This document shows positions 34,801-48,268 of a stretch of DNA of 64,000 nt, piece after piece. The translations under genes and the position numbers were made by a program. The notes under the pieces are model-generated. The model searched no databases and had not been told where the DNA came from. It saw nothing but the letters and a program-made list of their open reading frames with translations. Source of the DNA: Episyrphus balteatus (taxonomy: Eukaryota > Arthropoda > Insecta > Diptera > Syrphidae); the NCBI RefSeq assembly GCF_945859705.1, contig NC_079135.1, forward strand, positions 28,135,679 to 28,199,678, read 5' to 3'. Within the stretch, counting starts at the first letter, position 1, and every line of letters starts with the position of its first letter.

Positions 34801-37470
34801 AGTGATTTACATAGTGTGCTTATTTGAGCATAAATAAAAGTTACAATTGGCACTCGAATTTTGAGTGCGGGGTCGGCTAGTATATATAAATCAAAATAAA
34901 AAAAACCAACCAATAATTGAAATAACATTTGGTTTGAATAAAAAAAAGACAACAAATTGGCAATCTGAGTCATTTCAATTACTTTTCTTCAGCAAAAAAA
35001 AAAAAAAAAATACGTAAAAATACTTACCTTATTAATTTTCAATGGTTGACATTCTTAAAATAATTTTATACTAAAAAAATATTGAGACAATTCATCACAG
35101 GAAACATTTCACAGAGAGAACCAATTTGAAAACAAAGTTAAAACAACCATCAAACAAAGAACATTCAAATAAAATTAACTCAAAATGAATTTGTTTCAAT
35201 TGAATCATGATGGGCTGTCTATGATGAGTTATCCAATGATGATATTTGCTGTGATATGTTGGGTTAATTTAAAAAATCTTAAAAGCTACATGCAAAATTT
35301 TCTTAGTTAACTACCAATTTGCTTCAGCTCTTAACTTGAAACTTCATGAAAAATTTTTTAACATTTTTTTTTTAGAAAAATAAAAAAATACTCTCTAACC
35401 TGAATTTTAAAATAAAGCAGATAATTTGTGAAAAGTTGACAGTAAAACATCAAAAATGTCTACAATATTTAGTTTCAATGATTTTATCAAAAGCCATTAA
35501 TCATCAAATCATCAAATATACATTTATTTTAAACAAATCCCGTCTCACTTGAAAATAGGACTAAATAAAATTTCTAGGAATAACTTCAAAGTTTTCCTCC
35601 AAAATTTATTTCTAGAAAATCCACTTAATTTTATACATGATTGAGCTAACAACAGAGCTCAATTAACATAATTTCATGTCACACAAAAAAGCAGGTTAAA
35701 AAAAAAATATGTATACATATAAAGTAGGTAACTTCCCAAAAATACCTACACATGAAAAGTATCTAAATCAGTCTTCGTTTGCCTATAAAAAGATTTTATT
35801 TTGCATAATTTTAGCTAAAATAAATGAAACTGTCACTCCAAATCTCTGTCACGAAAACGCAACAACGACACGACGACTACGTCAAAAATAGGTATAAAAT
35901 GTATATATTTTTAGGGCAATACATCTAAATTGTCTTTTATTGTAACTGATCCATTTTCGTGTGTGTATTTATATGTGCGTGTGTTCATGATAAAGTACCT
36001 ATCTGAAAATAGTCTCCTTGGGCACATAATCCATCAAATCAAAATTATGTAAACGACCTTGACTGTCATTTAGAAGTTGACTGACTTTAACTTAAATATA
36101 CCCATTCTCTCTGTCACCCTTCAACCCCGAACAAAAAAAAAAAAAAAGAAATATTAGACATCAAAACAGGAATATCATTTTGGTCCTTTTGAATTTTGCT
36201 TGATGATAATAATGATAATGATGATTGTAGGTTCAAGGTTATGCACAAGAAACGCCTTCAAATTTTATTAATTTGATTAAAATTGAGTGATTTTAACTTA
36301 ACCATCGTAGAATTTATAAAAGAAAATGAGTTTTGTATTTAATTGGATGAGAATGACTTTTCCATCAGCAGCTTTCACCTTTTTATACAAAACAAAAATA
36401 AATTTTAAATAAGGTGTCTACATTCATGGAAGACCTTTTGAATTTTATTACTGTTTTTACCTAACAAATCACATTTTCGTGAATAGAAGTACCCCATTAA
36501 AAATTCTAAAAATATTATTTCTCGGAATAAAAAAAAAAAATAAAATACAATTCAAATAATATAACAATGGGAAATGAAAATAATTTCCATCACAACTCTT
36601 TCCCAACTCAACTCTATTTATCCTTCTGTCCACAGAGGATGTTTTTTGTTTGCATTTTTTTTTTATTTGTGCTTCCCATCTATAGAATAGAACTTGGTAT
36701 AAAATAACAAGAGAATTTTATAACACACAAAAAAATTGCTTAAAAGTAACACATTCATTTTCATACACAGATAAATACTATATATACCCACGCAAAACTC
36801 GATGAAGGAAAAAATTATATCGAAATAATACTCATACGCCACAGTGTACAATATAGTCACTTAAAATAAAGAGGAAACAAAAATTAAAAAAAAAAAAAAT
36901 GAGAACGACAACGATTTGCTGCTTAGCGCATAAATGCCTTTAAATTGTTGAAATTTGTGTGTGTATTATCCTAAGGACTTACACGTATTTTATATACAAA
37001 GGAGGTTTGGTTAAATTTTTTGTTGAAAACAAAAGTTGAGCCGAAAATAGAAGACGGAAAAAAACTCTCTACATTACGGTCCACATGGAATATAATATAC
37101 TCGCGTGGCACACAGCAAGTCTCTTAATTATTTTCAAGTGCGTTGTAATTTTTGTTTTTGAGGATTTTGATAATAGAAATGTTTTCACACGTTTAAAGGA
37201 TGTTGTTTTTTTTTTTTTTTGTTTATTTGTTTTAAATAATTGCAGTACTTCATTTAAATAAATTTGGATACATTTACATCATATTATATTGTTGTGGTGT
37301 AGGACATTATATATTGAAATGATTTGCTCAGATGTAGAACAAGGTCTTGTTTGAAAATTTCTTATGTCAAACGAAGCCGTTTAAAAGTATTTAGCTGTGC
37401 TTCACGGTCATTTGAAAAATACTTCATGCAAAACGTCTGATAGGCTCTCGTTACGTACATATCTAAGACA
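31802..37470. other. gene-free AT-rich stretch
   Basis: No gene is supported. T-rich runs lie at 33088-33125, and an A run at about 34995-35010. Around 34195-34460 the phrases ACGGGTGGGACAGTC, AAGAGTGGGACAG and TTACGGGTAGGACAC recur. The 95-codon frame at 32185-32472 is lysine- and asparagine-rich and has no domain signature. Confidence 0.5.
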
Positions 37471-37515
37471 TTTAAATAGATGAACCTTACATATATCACA
37501 ACACATATCATCATA

Positions 37516-37745
37516 GGACAACTCATCATGGACAACCCATCATTAGAAAAATCATTACAAAGTTTGATTGGAACAAATATATTTAATATAATTTTGAGTA
37601 CAATTTATTTAAATGTTCTTCTTTTGGGTTCCTTCCCATTTGCTTGTGTTTCCAGTTTTTTTTTTTCTTTTTAATTATTTTTCTTGATGAAATGTGTATG
37701 TTTTGTCTTGTGATGAGTTGTCCATGATTTGTGACATACCCTGTA
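37516..37745. repeat. imperfect inverted repeat around GGACAACTCATCATGGACAA
   Basis: The left block at about 37516-37550 contains GGACAACTCATCATGGACAA. The right block at about 37705-37735 contains the inverse of CATGGACAACTCATCAC. About 17 of 23 aligned positions agree. A related GGACAAGTCATAATGGACAG occurs at about 55998. The ends are not defined, so this may be a worn MITE or chance similarity. Confidence 0.3.
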
Positions 37746-38182
37746 AAAAGTTGTGCAGTGATTAGCTGAGTAAAAACCGTCGATGAAAATTCTTTGCAAA
37801 ACAATGGATTCCTTACAAAAACTTGAAGTCGAAAAAATAAAGAAATTGTTGATTAGTGATTGCTGTGAAACGCAGCCAAAACCTTTGCGCAATGTTCTAA
37901 GAATAATGTGGAAATAAGAAGATCTATCTGAATTAAGAGCCGGTAGACAGGTACTAAAGAAAGTTTCATCTTTCTGTCATCTTAACATGGTCGAACATTA
38001 TCTTAAGGTAAGCTTTATGAAATGATCTTTCAACTTTTAACTAAATCTGAAAAATTTGTGCAGCACCTAATCGGCAGCCTGTTGAAGGTTTAAAACGGAC
38101 AAAGTTCGAAGGCTTAAAAGGTGTAATACGAAGAGTCCTCAGCCCCAGCTTTCACAAGATCCGGTAAACTTTTTCTGGAATT
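37746..38182. other. gene-free stretch
   Basis: No feature is supported. It may include worn sequence from the retrotransposon remnant to its right. Confidence 0.35.
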
Positions 38183-38440
38183 TTAGACAATTTTTACACT
38201 AGGCAAACCAAAGGGTTTCAGAAACAAAACTGAAAAAATGGTCAAGTGACCCATCAGGAGACCTCTTGAAGAAATGCAAGAATTTCTTACGTTCTCAAAA
38301 CAATTCGTTTGTACATGACTTATACATATTCTATGAAGGATCTTCAATTTTAATGACTGTACAAAAAACAAAGGGCTCAAGATGGTTCCCTGAGGAACCC
38401 CAACTTTGAATTACAACTTTTTAGTGACTCCTGCTGGGCT
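38183..38440 (-). pseudogene. non-LTR reverse-transcriptase fragment, degenerate
   Basis: On the minus strand, 38404 downward reads VGVPQGTILSPLFFV. This is the conserved GVPQGxxLSPLLF motif of the fingers/palm region of LINE reverse transcriptases. The frame then runs to a stop at 38183, but the expected YADD catalytic box is not seen. Just before the motif, the coding sense moves to another frame (SLKSCNSKLG), so a frameshift is likely. This is an old fragment of a retrotransposon and makes no functional protein. The clade is not determined; jockey- or CR1-like elements share the motif. Confidence 0.55.
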
Positions 38441-41264
38441 TCTTAACTTTGTTTTCACTTGCTTGTACATTGATCATTCAATATCAAGTCAATTTATTAT
38501 TAGCCTCTTAAAATTCTAGAAATCTTAAAATTATTTTGAATTGTATTTATGGGAATGCAAATGCTCGAACTATAGTACATTCTCTCAAAAGATCCATTTG
38601 ACATCAAACTGACTCTCTTTATAAAAAAGAAAACGAAATAATCATTTTTCTAAATTTTTTTTTAGACAATTTTATCATAAAGGGCCGACCGACGACGACT
38701 AAATCTCGATTGAATATTCTATTCTCTAGCCTGCAGTAGCTTTAACTGAATGCATATGAACTAGTTGCTTGCTTAGACAAAAAGAGAAAAATAAAAAAGA
38801 AACAAGAAATGAACATCTAGTTTGGAAATTAATTGACAAAATTGCAGTATGTCCTGCAATGCGGTGCCACTGTGCCAGAGGTGCAAAAGGGATTGCCATC
38901 ACAAACACATGCATAAATTGACACAAAGACTCTCGCTTTGATTGTGTCATGTGTGAATGTGTGATGCTGTGATGGTTTGTATAGGAACTGTTATAGGATA
39001 TTCTCAGGAAATTTATGTATGCCAATGCCCATTATATAGGTTTAAGGTTTCATGTTCTATTTTTCTTCAAATTCTCTTCCACCCTCCATTTTGTTCTATT
39101 TTTTTTGTTCTGTATTGCTGTTGTTGTTATAGGTATTGCCAACTTTGATTAAAAAAAAAAAAAACATAATCACCCCCAGGAAAAGGATGTGGCATCAAAG
39201 TGAAGTGGGGGCTGATGTGGAGGAAGGAAAGAAAAAACGATGTAGATTGAATGCAAGAAGTAAGGATTCTTCTTTTTTTTTTTTAATCTTTGGATCTGGT
39301 GGGAATTTCTTTTTATTTCTCTCTCTCTTCGATTTCAAATGAAATCTTTTGGTCAATCAAACTTGTATCGGGTGGGTAAAGAGAAGAAGACTGATGTGGT
39401 TCACACACATCAAGAAAAGAAAATGCAAAAGGGATCTTGGGATTGTGATGTGTGTGATGTGCGATTGGATATGAGTGACCAGGGTCATCGAGTGTTGTGT
39501 GTTGTGTGGTTTCTTATTCTCTGACATTAATTGGTAGCTTGATGGTTAGTAGTATTAGGTCTCAAGTGACTTCAAAGACGAATGGTTATAATCAAGAAAA
39601 GTTATAGTTCAAAGTAGGACTTCTATATCTAATATGCCAAGGATTAAATGCAAGATAAATTGATTCGAAGAAACTTTGATTTGAATTTGAAACTTTGGAA
39701 TACTTTTGAAAACGTAAAAAGGATTTGAAAATGAAATTCAAGGAAATAAGTCTTATTCTTTGGAAATTGTCAATAAAGCAAAAGTATTAAAATTAATTCC
39801 CAAAAATGGTCAGGAAATTACTAAAAACTTTTAGAAGAATGATCAGATTTTGCTTTATCATGCCAGGCCTCTATATTTCGTATAGTCACTCCAAAACTAC
39901 TTCGACAAAATGATTAATCGAATTCCTTTATACAGATATAGGTAAATTGATTAAAATACCTTAACTCTTTAATACCAAAACCTACAGTGTTCAACAAAAA
40001 CGCACATTTTCGACCTTATCATCCCAAAAAACTAAAATAAAAGGCAGTTAACTCCTCATGGAAATCCCTTCTCTTCCACGAAATTCTTTATTATAAGCTA
40101 AGTATGTACCTACATACTCCTTAAAATAATACTATGCAGCAAAAACCTTTCCAACAGCAGAATGAACACACAAAAAAAAAGTAAAATAAAACGCTTATTC
40201 ATCGGGTTTTTGTCGTGGAAAAAGTGGTTTTCCGCTCCATCGGAGGAGCTGTCTGTTAATAAATTTTCTTCTTCAAACTTTTTTTCCTTCTATTGACGAC
40301 GAGGACGACGATGAGAACGACGATAGCGACGACCATAGAGCTATATTAGAGAGTGTAGGGCGTGTTTTCAATTAGCGACCAGCAAGCAAAAAAAAAACCA
40401 AATAACCAAAAAAAGCTTGCGTGTTCTTTTCTTTTGTGTTTTTATCCTTAAACCGGACGACGACGACGAAACGAAACAGAACGGAAGTTGAGTAAGAAAT
40501 TTGAAAAATCATGTTGCCTGGTAATGTAGGTATTTAATCTTTTTTTTTTGTTTCTCCTGGAGAATCATTTATATAATATAATAAACGAACAGTACCTACA
40601 TACGCCTGCTTTTGGGTTTTTTTTTGGAAGGAAACAGTGGACAGCGGGAAATATAGGATAATCTCTCTAGAGGTTTGCTTAATTTATTAATTTAATTTTT
40701 TTTTTGAGGAAATTTAGGTTAAGCAAGTTAATTATAAACACAAGGTTTCACGTGTAATTTTCAAGAGCTCAAAGCTTAAATTTGCATATTAAGAAAATTA
40801 AGGCTTTTTTTCAAAAGCTCATTTTTTAATCACAGTTTGGAGTTTATTAAAGAATTTTTTTTAAGGAAAACATTGTGTTATTTTAATGATTTGAGTGTGC
40901 GAGAATTTCTTAGGGAGAACAACCATTTTATAAAGACTTCTAATATGAGCCAATGTTTTGAAACGAAAAATGTTCTTCCACGGACCAAAATCTAATATTT
41001 TCATAATTTTTTTTTTTAAATAAGCCAAGTATTTTTGGCAAGAGATTGCAACAAACAAACAAATGTCACCAAAATTTGTTTTTGCTAAATTTAAATCATA
41101 TTATCAAAGAAAGAACCAACAAGCTAGCTTTCATTACGACAAAGCTCCGACTTGCTAAATGAACTAGCTCCCCTTTGAATCGTCTAAATTCATAAATTTG
41201 ATTGTAGGATACCTAAGATGAGACTTAGTTTATTGAGAACTTCTTGACAAAGTCTTAAATTAAG
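38441..41264. other. gene-free stretch with trinucleotide runs
   Basis: No gene is supported. GACGACGAGGACGACGATG at about 40295-40313 and GGACGACGACGACG at about 40456-40470 are CGA-type runs. Frames at 38726-39148 and 39339-39524 lack domain content. Confidence 0.5.
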
Positions 41265-41270
41265 CTGAGG

Positions 41271-41935
41271 CTGCTATTGCGATAGCTGCTTTTAATAACT
41301 CTGCTCTTCCACTGAGCAGAGAACAATTGCGATTGCTCTTCAACATAACTGCTCACTGCTCGGTTTTCAGCCTTACAAAAATCCAACTCAATCCAATTTG
41401 GTGTGTTCTTTTTTTTTCCTATAAAATGATGAACAATGAAGCAATCAAGTAAACCGAGAACAGTGAAAATGTTCTACGCACTTAAAGATTTCACTGATTT
41501 TATAAGTTAAACTGCTCTCTATTAGGTACTTGAAAATTTACTGCTCTTTTTCAGAAAATCTCACTGATTTTTTGTGGGCATTCTGTTCTTCATATCTAAT
41601 GATTTGATTAACGATGCAAAAAAAAAAACAACGATGTAGAGAAAGGTTTAACATGATGATAACGAGACAGATAAGTTCATTGTTTCAGTGCACGCATTCA
41701 AGGAGTTATTTCCTTAAAAAAAAAAAAATTCGAAAATGGTCCCAGAATAACTTTTTATTTATCTTGGTTTCCCTATTTCCAATCATATTTCAAATCAAGA
41801 ACAAATTTAAAAACTAATTTGCAATTTGACTGCTATTGAAAGTGTGATTAAATAGCAGCTATTAATCGCTGCTTTTTTGTATATGCTGCTCACTGCTATC
41901 AGTGCTCTTAAAAAATCGCTCTGTAGCACAACAAT
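41271..41935. repeat. CTGCTC-motif repeat patch
   Basis: ACTGCTC or CTGCTCACTGCT words recur at about 41300, 41330, 41350, 41510, 41540 and 41888. Two related blocks, CTGCTATTGCGATAGCTGC near 41270 and CTGCTATTGAAAGTG with AGCAGCTATTAATCGCTGC near 41830, lie about 560 bases apart. GAGCAGAGAACAA-type sequences are the mirror form. This looks like an old composite repeat. Unit boundaries cannot be placed by eye. Confidence 0.4.
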
Positions 41936-44900
41936 TTTTGTTAACTTTTTTGGGCTTAAAGCGCAAAAAAACGTAGATAGCAATTCGTCGTTCAATTCAA
42001 AATTATTTCATATTGAATACACAGAATGCGTTCGGCACTACGCGAAAACCGTTTTGATGCCGAAAATATATCCTGCAGATCTGCAATTACTGCAAATATA
42101 TCCTTGTTCTTGATGCTATGTTAAGTCGCCAGACAGACATCAATATCAAAAGTCATTACTGAAAGATTCAGGGGTCTTAATTTATTAAAGACTGAGTTCA
42201 TACAAAAGAACATACAATTTCTATGTGAATCTAACTCATTTTTGATTGTACCTATCCAAAAAATAGTTGGAAGTTTGGTCATAAGACCAAGCTCTTGAAA
42301 ATAAGACCTTACATGAAAAAGTTGCAACGTTTGAAAACAAAGACTCGAAAAAATACTCACCAAAATACAATTGTCCTTTATTAACAAATCAAAGGACTAT
42401 TCAAAATCAAAAACTCTATGGAAAACTTTATTTCGTGATATAATTTATCAAAAACTTTTCTCCTCTTGAAACAATTATTTATATTGCCTTAATTTTTTTT
42501 TTCTTTCTTTTTGAATACAAATTAATCCTCACAGAAAGTAAGATAACTTTTCCTTTTACACATTTATAGACATTTTCATGTAAGTATTTGCATAGAATTT
42601 TCTCTTTTTTCCTTAGGTATAGATATCCATCCAGATATAATTCAAAAACTTCATCTATTTAAATTACCGTAGCCATATCATTCTATAATGTTATTAATCT
42701 TGTCCTTGAATTTAGAATTTTTCAACTTTGTTTATATATGGACACCTCACTTTTTTAAATTAAATGAAAATCTTTGTCACGTTTTTATAGTTTTGTTTTT
42801 TTGTATCTAAAAAAATTAAAAAGTTTTTTGTGATAATTTTTTTCTCTCTCACTAAAAAAATAAACTGAAAACCTTTATATAGATCCTGAGTAGGAATATT
42901 TCATAACAGTAATAACATAATAAGTAAAAGATACACAGGGACGAAGATGTAATGCCTTCAATTCAAACGAAAAAAACCAACAAAAAAACACAACGTTGGA
43001 GGAGGAAAAAGTTTTTCTGTATATAAACATGCATAAAACACTCCCACACACACACACAGTCATACAAAAGCAAGAAAATACTAAGCATAAATTAACTGAA
43101 ATAGAATTCATGTTCATGGAAGACCGGCAAAGTAACAAAACGAAAAGGATCTGCTTGTGATGGCCGCATCATCATAATCATCATCATCATCAACAGCAGC
43201 AGCAGTATTATCCTCTTGTTCATTTAATACACAACAGACATTCATGTATGATGTGGATAGTTATGCATAGCGGTATTATAAAATCAATATCAGTGTTACT
43301 GTTACTCTGGGTTATTGCATTTAGTTGTGAGTTTTGAAGAATTTACCCTGACGGTCTTGTAAACAGTTTTCATTTTTTTTAAACCATTGTTAACGATATT
43401 TCCCATAGAATCTTTTCAGTAATGACGGTTCGACTTGTGTGTTCATAATACTTCTATAGGTACTTTGGTCGAAATGTGAAAAAGAAAATTTGAATTGAAA
43501 AAGAGTTTTATGGGATATATGTATCTGTAACAATGGTGTGATTCAAAAAAATCGATTTTGACCAGAAAAGAGTATTTCATCTGTACTTTTACAAGTTTGC
43601 ACTTTATTTTTTAACGCTTTTTATGGGATTAATACAATTTTTTTTGATTTGTGTTTATTTTAGGATGAAAATTCTTTAGAATCCTAAAAGGTACCCCTAC
43701 GAAATTTATTAAAAATGTTGTCTTTCCTATGGGAATTACGGCTAAAACAAGTTTATATTTTTTTTTTCATGCGGAAGGTGTTTTTTTTTTTAGGTGTAGA
43801 GAAAAGGTTGGTATATCGGAAAAAGTAAGTAATGGTAGTAGTACCCTATTGAAATTCAGCAATTATGTTACTTTTGAGATAAGAAACAAGAATCTTAAGT
43901 GTCTATAAGAATATCATTGTTTTAAGAGTGTTTTTTTTTTTAAGAAAACAAAAAAAAAAAATTCATGTGCTTTGAGAATTTTCTATCAAGGTTTGTTGTA
44001 AGAATAAACTTTGGTTTTATATACATTTTTATGAAATTCGCTAATTTTCATTATAACAGGCTTTAAAATCTTAAGCAATTTTATTAAAAATAGGTTAAAA
44101 TAAGAGCAAAAAATTTATAAAAGCTAATTTTCGCCTAAAGCACTTTATCATTCTTCATTATCAAAAAGCGTTTCTAACGCTGTTTGCAATTACATGAATA
44201 CAATTTTCATACTTTATGTTAATGCTTTGCAGTTTTTTTATTAAATTGAATTCCAGTTTCCAGACCTTTTTTCATTTTGTTTGCAAACATTAAAGTATTC
44301 TAAAAGAAATTTTCCTGAAGTAACTTTCAATATTATCGATTGTTATTAGTGTGTTCTTAGGCTACTTGAAATACAAATCTTGAATTGTGAGAGCGTTCCC
44401 GGAATGATTTGTTTAGCAACACTCAATTATGCATTTCAATTTTGAAATTTAATGTCATAGAAATTTAAACCACTGAAACAGACATTCCTCTAAATGCCTT
44501 TAAAATTTAACACGATTAGGTATAAATAAAAACAAATAAACTTAACTAATTAATTCAAATATTAAAGACACGTCCTTTCTGCAAGTATAGATATAGGCAT
44601 ATGAATTGATAGCCTCGTTAAATGATAACTTAGCTAATACTAACCCTCTCGTTCGTTTTAAATAAACACCCTTCATCGAATATTGGAGTCACTTCATTAA
44701 TAAATTATAACCGGAAGACATAAATTCCACCTAAAGCTAAGCTATCCTCCCCGAAAAACCATCACGTATGGTCAATTTATCAATAATATCTCTCGCAACG
44801 GAATTTCAAATTATCTAATCGAATGCTTTATTAGTTACATAGGTACCTAAATATCAACATAAAATATATGTTGCAAATAAAACAACGCCTCTAAATATAC

Positions 44901-46470
44901 ATAAATTCACTTACGGAGCTATATAAAATTTTGTGTACAATCAAACACGAGTGGGAATTCACCATTACACACAAATATAAGCCATCACGTTTTATTCCCC
45001 ACTGAGTCCATATAGATACAAATATTCTACATTAACACGAGAGATAGTGTGTGCCACATCAAAAATCATTTTATTAAGCTTACCTGCAAAGAGAAGAAAA
45101 AAAAATACAAAAATATGAAAAAATTTATAAAAATAAATTTCTATAAAAAAATATATCATCAAAAAATTATTCAATTTTTTTTTTGTTTTGTTTAGTGTGT
45201 GCTGATATAAAAATAAAAAAAAAAGAAGTACTTTTGCCCTAAATTTGTATTTTAAATAAATAAAACCACCGATGCGAATAGATTCCAATAAATCACATGT
45301 GATTTGAGACAAAAATACCCGAAAATAAGATTCAAAGTCTTGAAAAAGAAAACCAAAGCCTCCCCAAGTGGAAAATAAATTCATCATTTGGTGTATCCTT
45401 TTTTTTTTTGAAACAAAAAAAAATGTATATTCCCCCGAAGACAGATCGAAGAAAAAAGTTCCAAAGTTTCACCCCGAGTTTTCAACCCCCAACAGCGCCA
45501 TATTTGAAAAATATGCCGCGAAAAGTTCATGGGGGTTATTGTGTGTGTTGCGTAGCTTATGTGAGGCATTTTTTTTTTATATTTTTGGGAATCACATAAA
45601 ATTTATCTATTCGATTTTCACATATATCTACGTAAGGGAAAATACCCCTTCCCCCCTATCATTTTTTCATTAAGAACATAAAAATAAAAAATTTTCAAGA
45701 AATGTCACAAAAAGAGGTACCTATATATCTTCTTTCCTCTTGTGAATCGACGAAATCACCTGAAATTTACCGAACCATAGGTAGTTGTGATGGGTTGAAA
45801 AGAAGGGGGTTGTCTTGTCCCTCTTCTTTTTTTCTTTTAAGATGACAATAGATTGAGACGTGTGCCTTTTGTATGCGATTGTGAAATGGTAACAAGGTGC
45901 AGATCGAGTGAATAGAGACGCCACGAAGCTTAATTTATTTATAAACACACAAAGTATGCAATGATATCTTTAAATAAACCAACAAGCTAGAGGCATTTGA
46001 GAGGGGGGAGGCTTGGGGTATGATGGTGTAGTTCAGACGAACAAGGTGAGACGCAAAAAAAAATATGTGCATGTGGGACAAGTGAGTTTTTTATTTTATT
46101 TTTTTATAAATTGAGTCTTGAGCAGATGGCAACGACAAAGTATTATTATTTTTTTCATTTAAATAATTTGCATTTAGAAAACAATCCTCTTGCAATATGA
46201 ATAAAACAAATGGGCACAAAAACAAAGTAGTCTTGACGAAAAAAAAAAACATATTTACTTATTAGACACTTTAGAATTTTTACAATGATTTTTTTTTTTT
46301 AAGAAAGAAAAAAAAATATTTTTTCCATAGAAAGGACGAAGAAAGGAATTCATTTTTTTTGAAAATTTTTTCAAGACTTAGATTTTGAAAAAAAAAAGGT
46401 TTGTTTTGTTTTTTTTTTTTAAGCAATAATAAATCTTTCAATTTAAGACGGGATGTGTTCCAATTCTTTC
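41936..46470. other. gene-free stretch with microsatellite
   Basis: No gene is supported. A compound ATC/AGC microsatellite lies at 43165-43206. The 131-codon minus frame at 44992-45387 is dominated by Phe, Leu and Lys from A/T runs and carries no domain. Confidence 0.5.
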
Positions 46471-46509
46471 GAAAGCTAGTGCATGCCCTCACTGCATGCA
46501 CTAGCTTTC
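46471..46509. repeat. perfect 16-bp stem-loop
   Basis: GAAAGCTAGTGCATGC at 46471-46486 and its exact reverse complement at 46494-46509 flank a 7-base loop, CCTCACT. The stem is far more GC-rich than its surroundings. It is too short for a typical microRNA precursor without extra pairing. It could be a cruciform, a terminator-like hairpin or a MITE relic. Confidence 0.8.
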
Positions 46510-47129
46510 AATTTCGTCCAGTTCGGACTATGGGAAAACCATAAAACCATCGTTCCGTAGAAGTCTGTTTTGTTTTTTTTTTTTGATAAAAATGATTTTT
46601 TATGTTCACATCGCATTATTTTGTTTGCATTAGTACGGTTCTAAGTTATGACAGCATTAAAAATTTTTGATTGAAAATAAATAATTAATAATTAAATATA
46701 TTTAAAAAATTTAAGAACAAAAGTTAATTATTTTCTTCAAATACCGCAAAAAACCAATGCAATACAATTTTTTGTGAACTTAAAAAACAACCCTCTCATC
46801 TTTATTTATTTACGCAACCCTATTAATGGATCTGAACTACATTTTTAGAACAACACGTTATGCTATGCGAATCGATTTATCGAAACTAATCGATTTGGCA
46901 CCGTTGTCAACAACTTTTCTCTATAATAATTTATTAGATGATTAATAATACTCCAAGCTCATGAGATTAGAGGTTGAAACATACATTTTGAGACTGTCGG
47001 GCGCCATCTCTAGAACCCAAACAAAGCTTAAAACACTCATTTTTCAGCAAAATGTAGGTATACTATGTTTTTCTAATTATTAAATTTTTTTCAAAATAAT
47101 ATTGAACAAATTGTAATAAAAAAAAAATG
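46510..47129. other. gene-free stretch
   Basis: AT-rich sequence with no supported feature. Confidence 0.5.
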
Positions 47130-47830
47130 CATGTGTGTAATTCACACGTCTTGAAAAAAAAAAATTGCACCATTAAAAAGCTAACAAATTTTCCTGAAGA
47201 ATTAAGCCATACTTAAATTTTTACAATGCGCAAAAAGTATAAAAATAATTTATTCAAAACATTGATTTCTCATGAAAAAAGAAAAAAAAAATTTTCTCTT
47301 CTAACACCATTTTTTAAAATGACAACATATAGGTATTATAATAATTCTATATCATCTGAAAGCTTATTATTTCACCTTTTATATGACGGTTTAATCATTT
47401 TTCTACGATGCCTACAAAAAAAGTAAGAATTTTTTAAAGCCAACCATGTCGAAACTGAGATTACGGTACTTTCCACACTGGTGGCCTGGTCATGGGCGAG
47501 CACGTACCGTTATGTGTAATATATCAAATGAAAGATAATATTATCAGCATTAATATTAAAGTAAATTACACTAAATCAAACTGTAATGTGCTCTAGATCA
47601 AAAGATATGACGAGTTTAGAAACATCTTTTCGACTTTATCTCAGGATTTTGAATATAAAATTAATTGAAATTATGTAAAATAATAGTTTCTTCTATTACC
47701 TATCTACAGTGTAAATTCCATTCATCTATCTTTTAAAACAAAAAAGTTATAATCGATTAATTTTTTCTGTCGCTTTTTCGTTTCATCTTGTTTCAAATCA
47801 CTACGATACTAAAGAAGTTTTCACTTCAAA
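47130..47830 (+). repeat. dispersed repeat family copy B (701 bp)
   Basis: Second copy of the family at 25463-26345, same orientation and same ends. Shared inner blocks include CAACCATGTCG, GAGATTACGGTACTT, TATCAAAT and CTAGATCAAAAGATAT. The right-hand end, from about TCATCTTGTTTCAAATCACT onward, is identical between copies. This copy has only one GAAAGCTTATT block and lacks about 70 bases present in copy A near 25949-26020. Strong conservation at the right end against divergence in the middle suggests the termini matter for mobility. Confidence 0.75.
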
Positions 47831-48268
47831 CTAAATATTATGTGGACCTAAAAAAATATTTCTGGATTAAAGAATTCCCTTTTTCGAATCTGACTTTTTC
47901 CTGAATGACTTGACTCATTTTTAACAAAGGCGTTTAAAAAATAACAAAATTTTGAAATATTTCCAGTTTCCAGTAGGTATATCGTATTTTACGTTATTCA
48001 TCGTTTTGTTTTTTGTTTTGATTAATATTAAAAATATGAATTAATATAAAAATATAAGTATATTTTTTTTTAAATTTTTGTGGTTGGGGTCTGTGAGCGC
48101 GTTAGAAAAAAACAAGTGAGAGGATAGATGGTTAATCAAGAAATGAAATGTGTTATTTCGTTGGCAGTTACAGACCCTTTTTTTCAAATTACTAAATGTA
48201 TCATTCTATTAATTTTTAAAAAACAAAGCTTAAGCTTTAACATTCTATGCAACATTTACTATAAGTAT
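47831..48268. other. gene-free stretch
   Basis: AT-rich sequence with no supported feature. Confidence 0.5.

Noticed and set aside
39339..39524. CDVCDVRLDM-containing short frame that looks like a zinc-binding segment
   Set aside because: Only one Cys pair with no following His or Cys pair at finger spacing; arises from GTGATGTGTGTGATGTG simple sequence.
44992..45387. 131-codon minus frame
   Set aside because: Composition follows A/T homopolymers; no motif, no homologous-looking segment.
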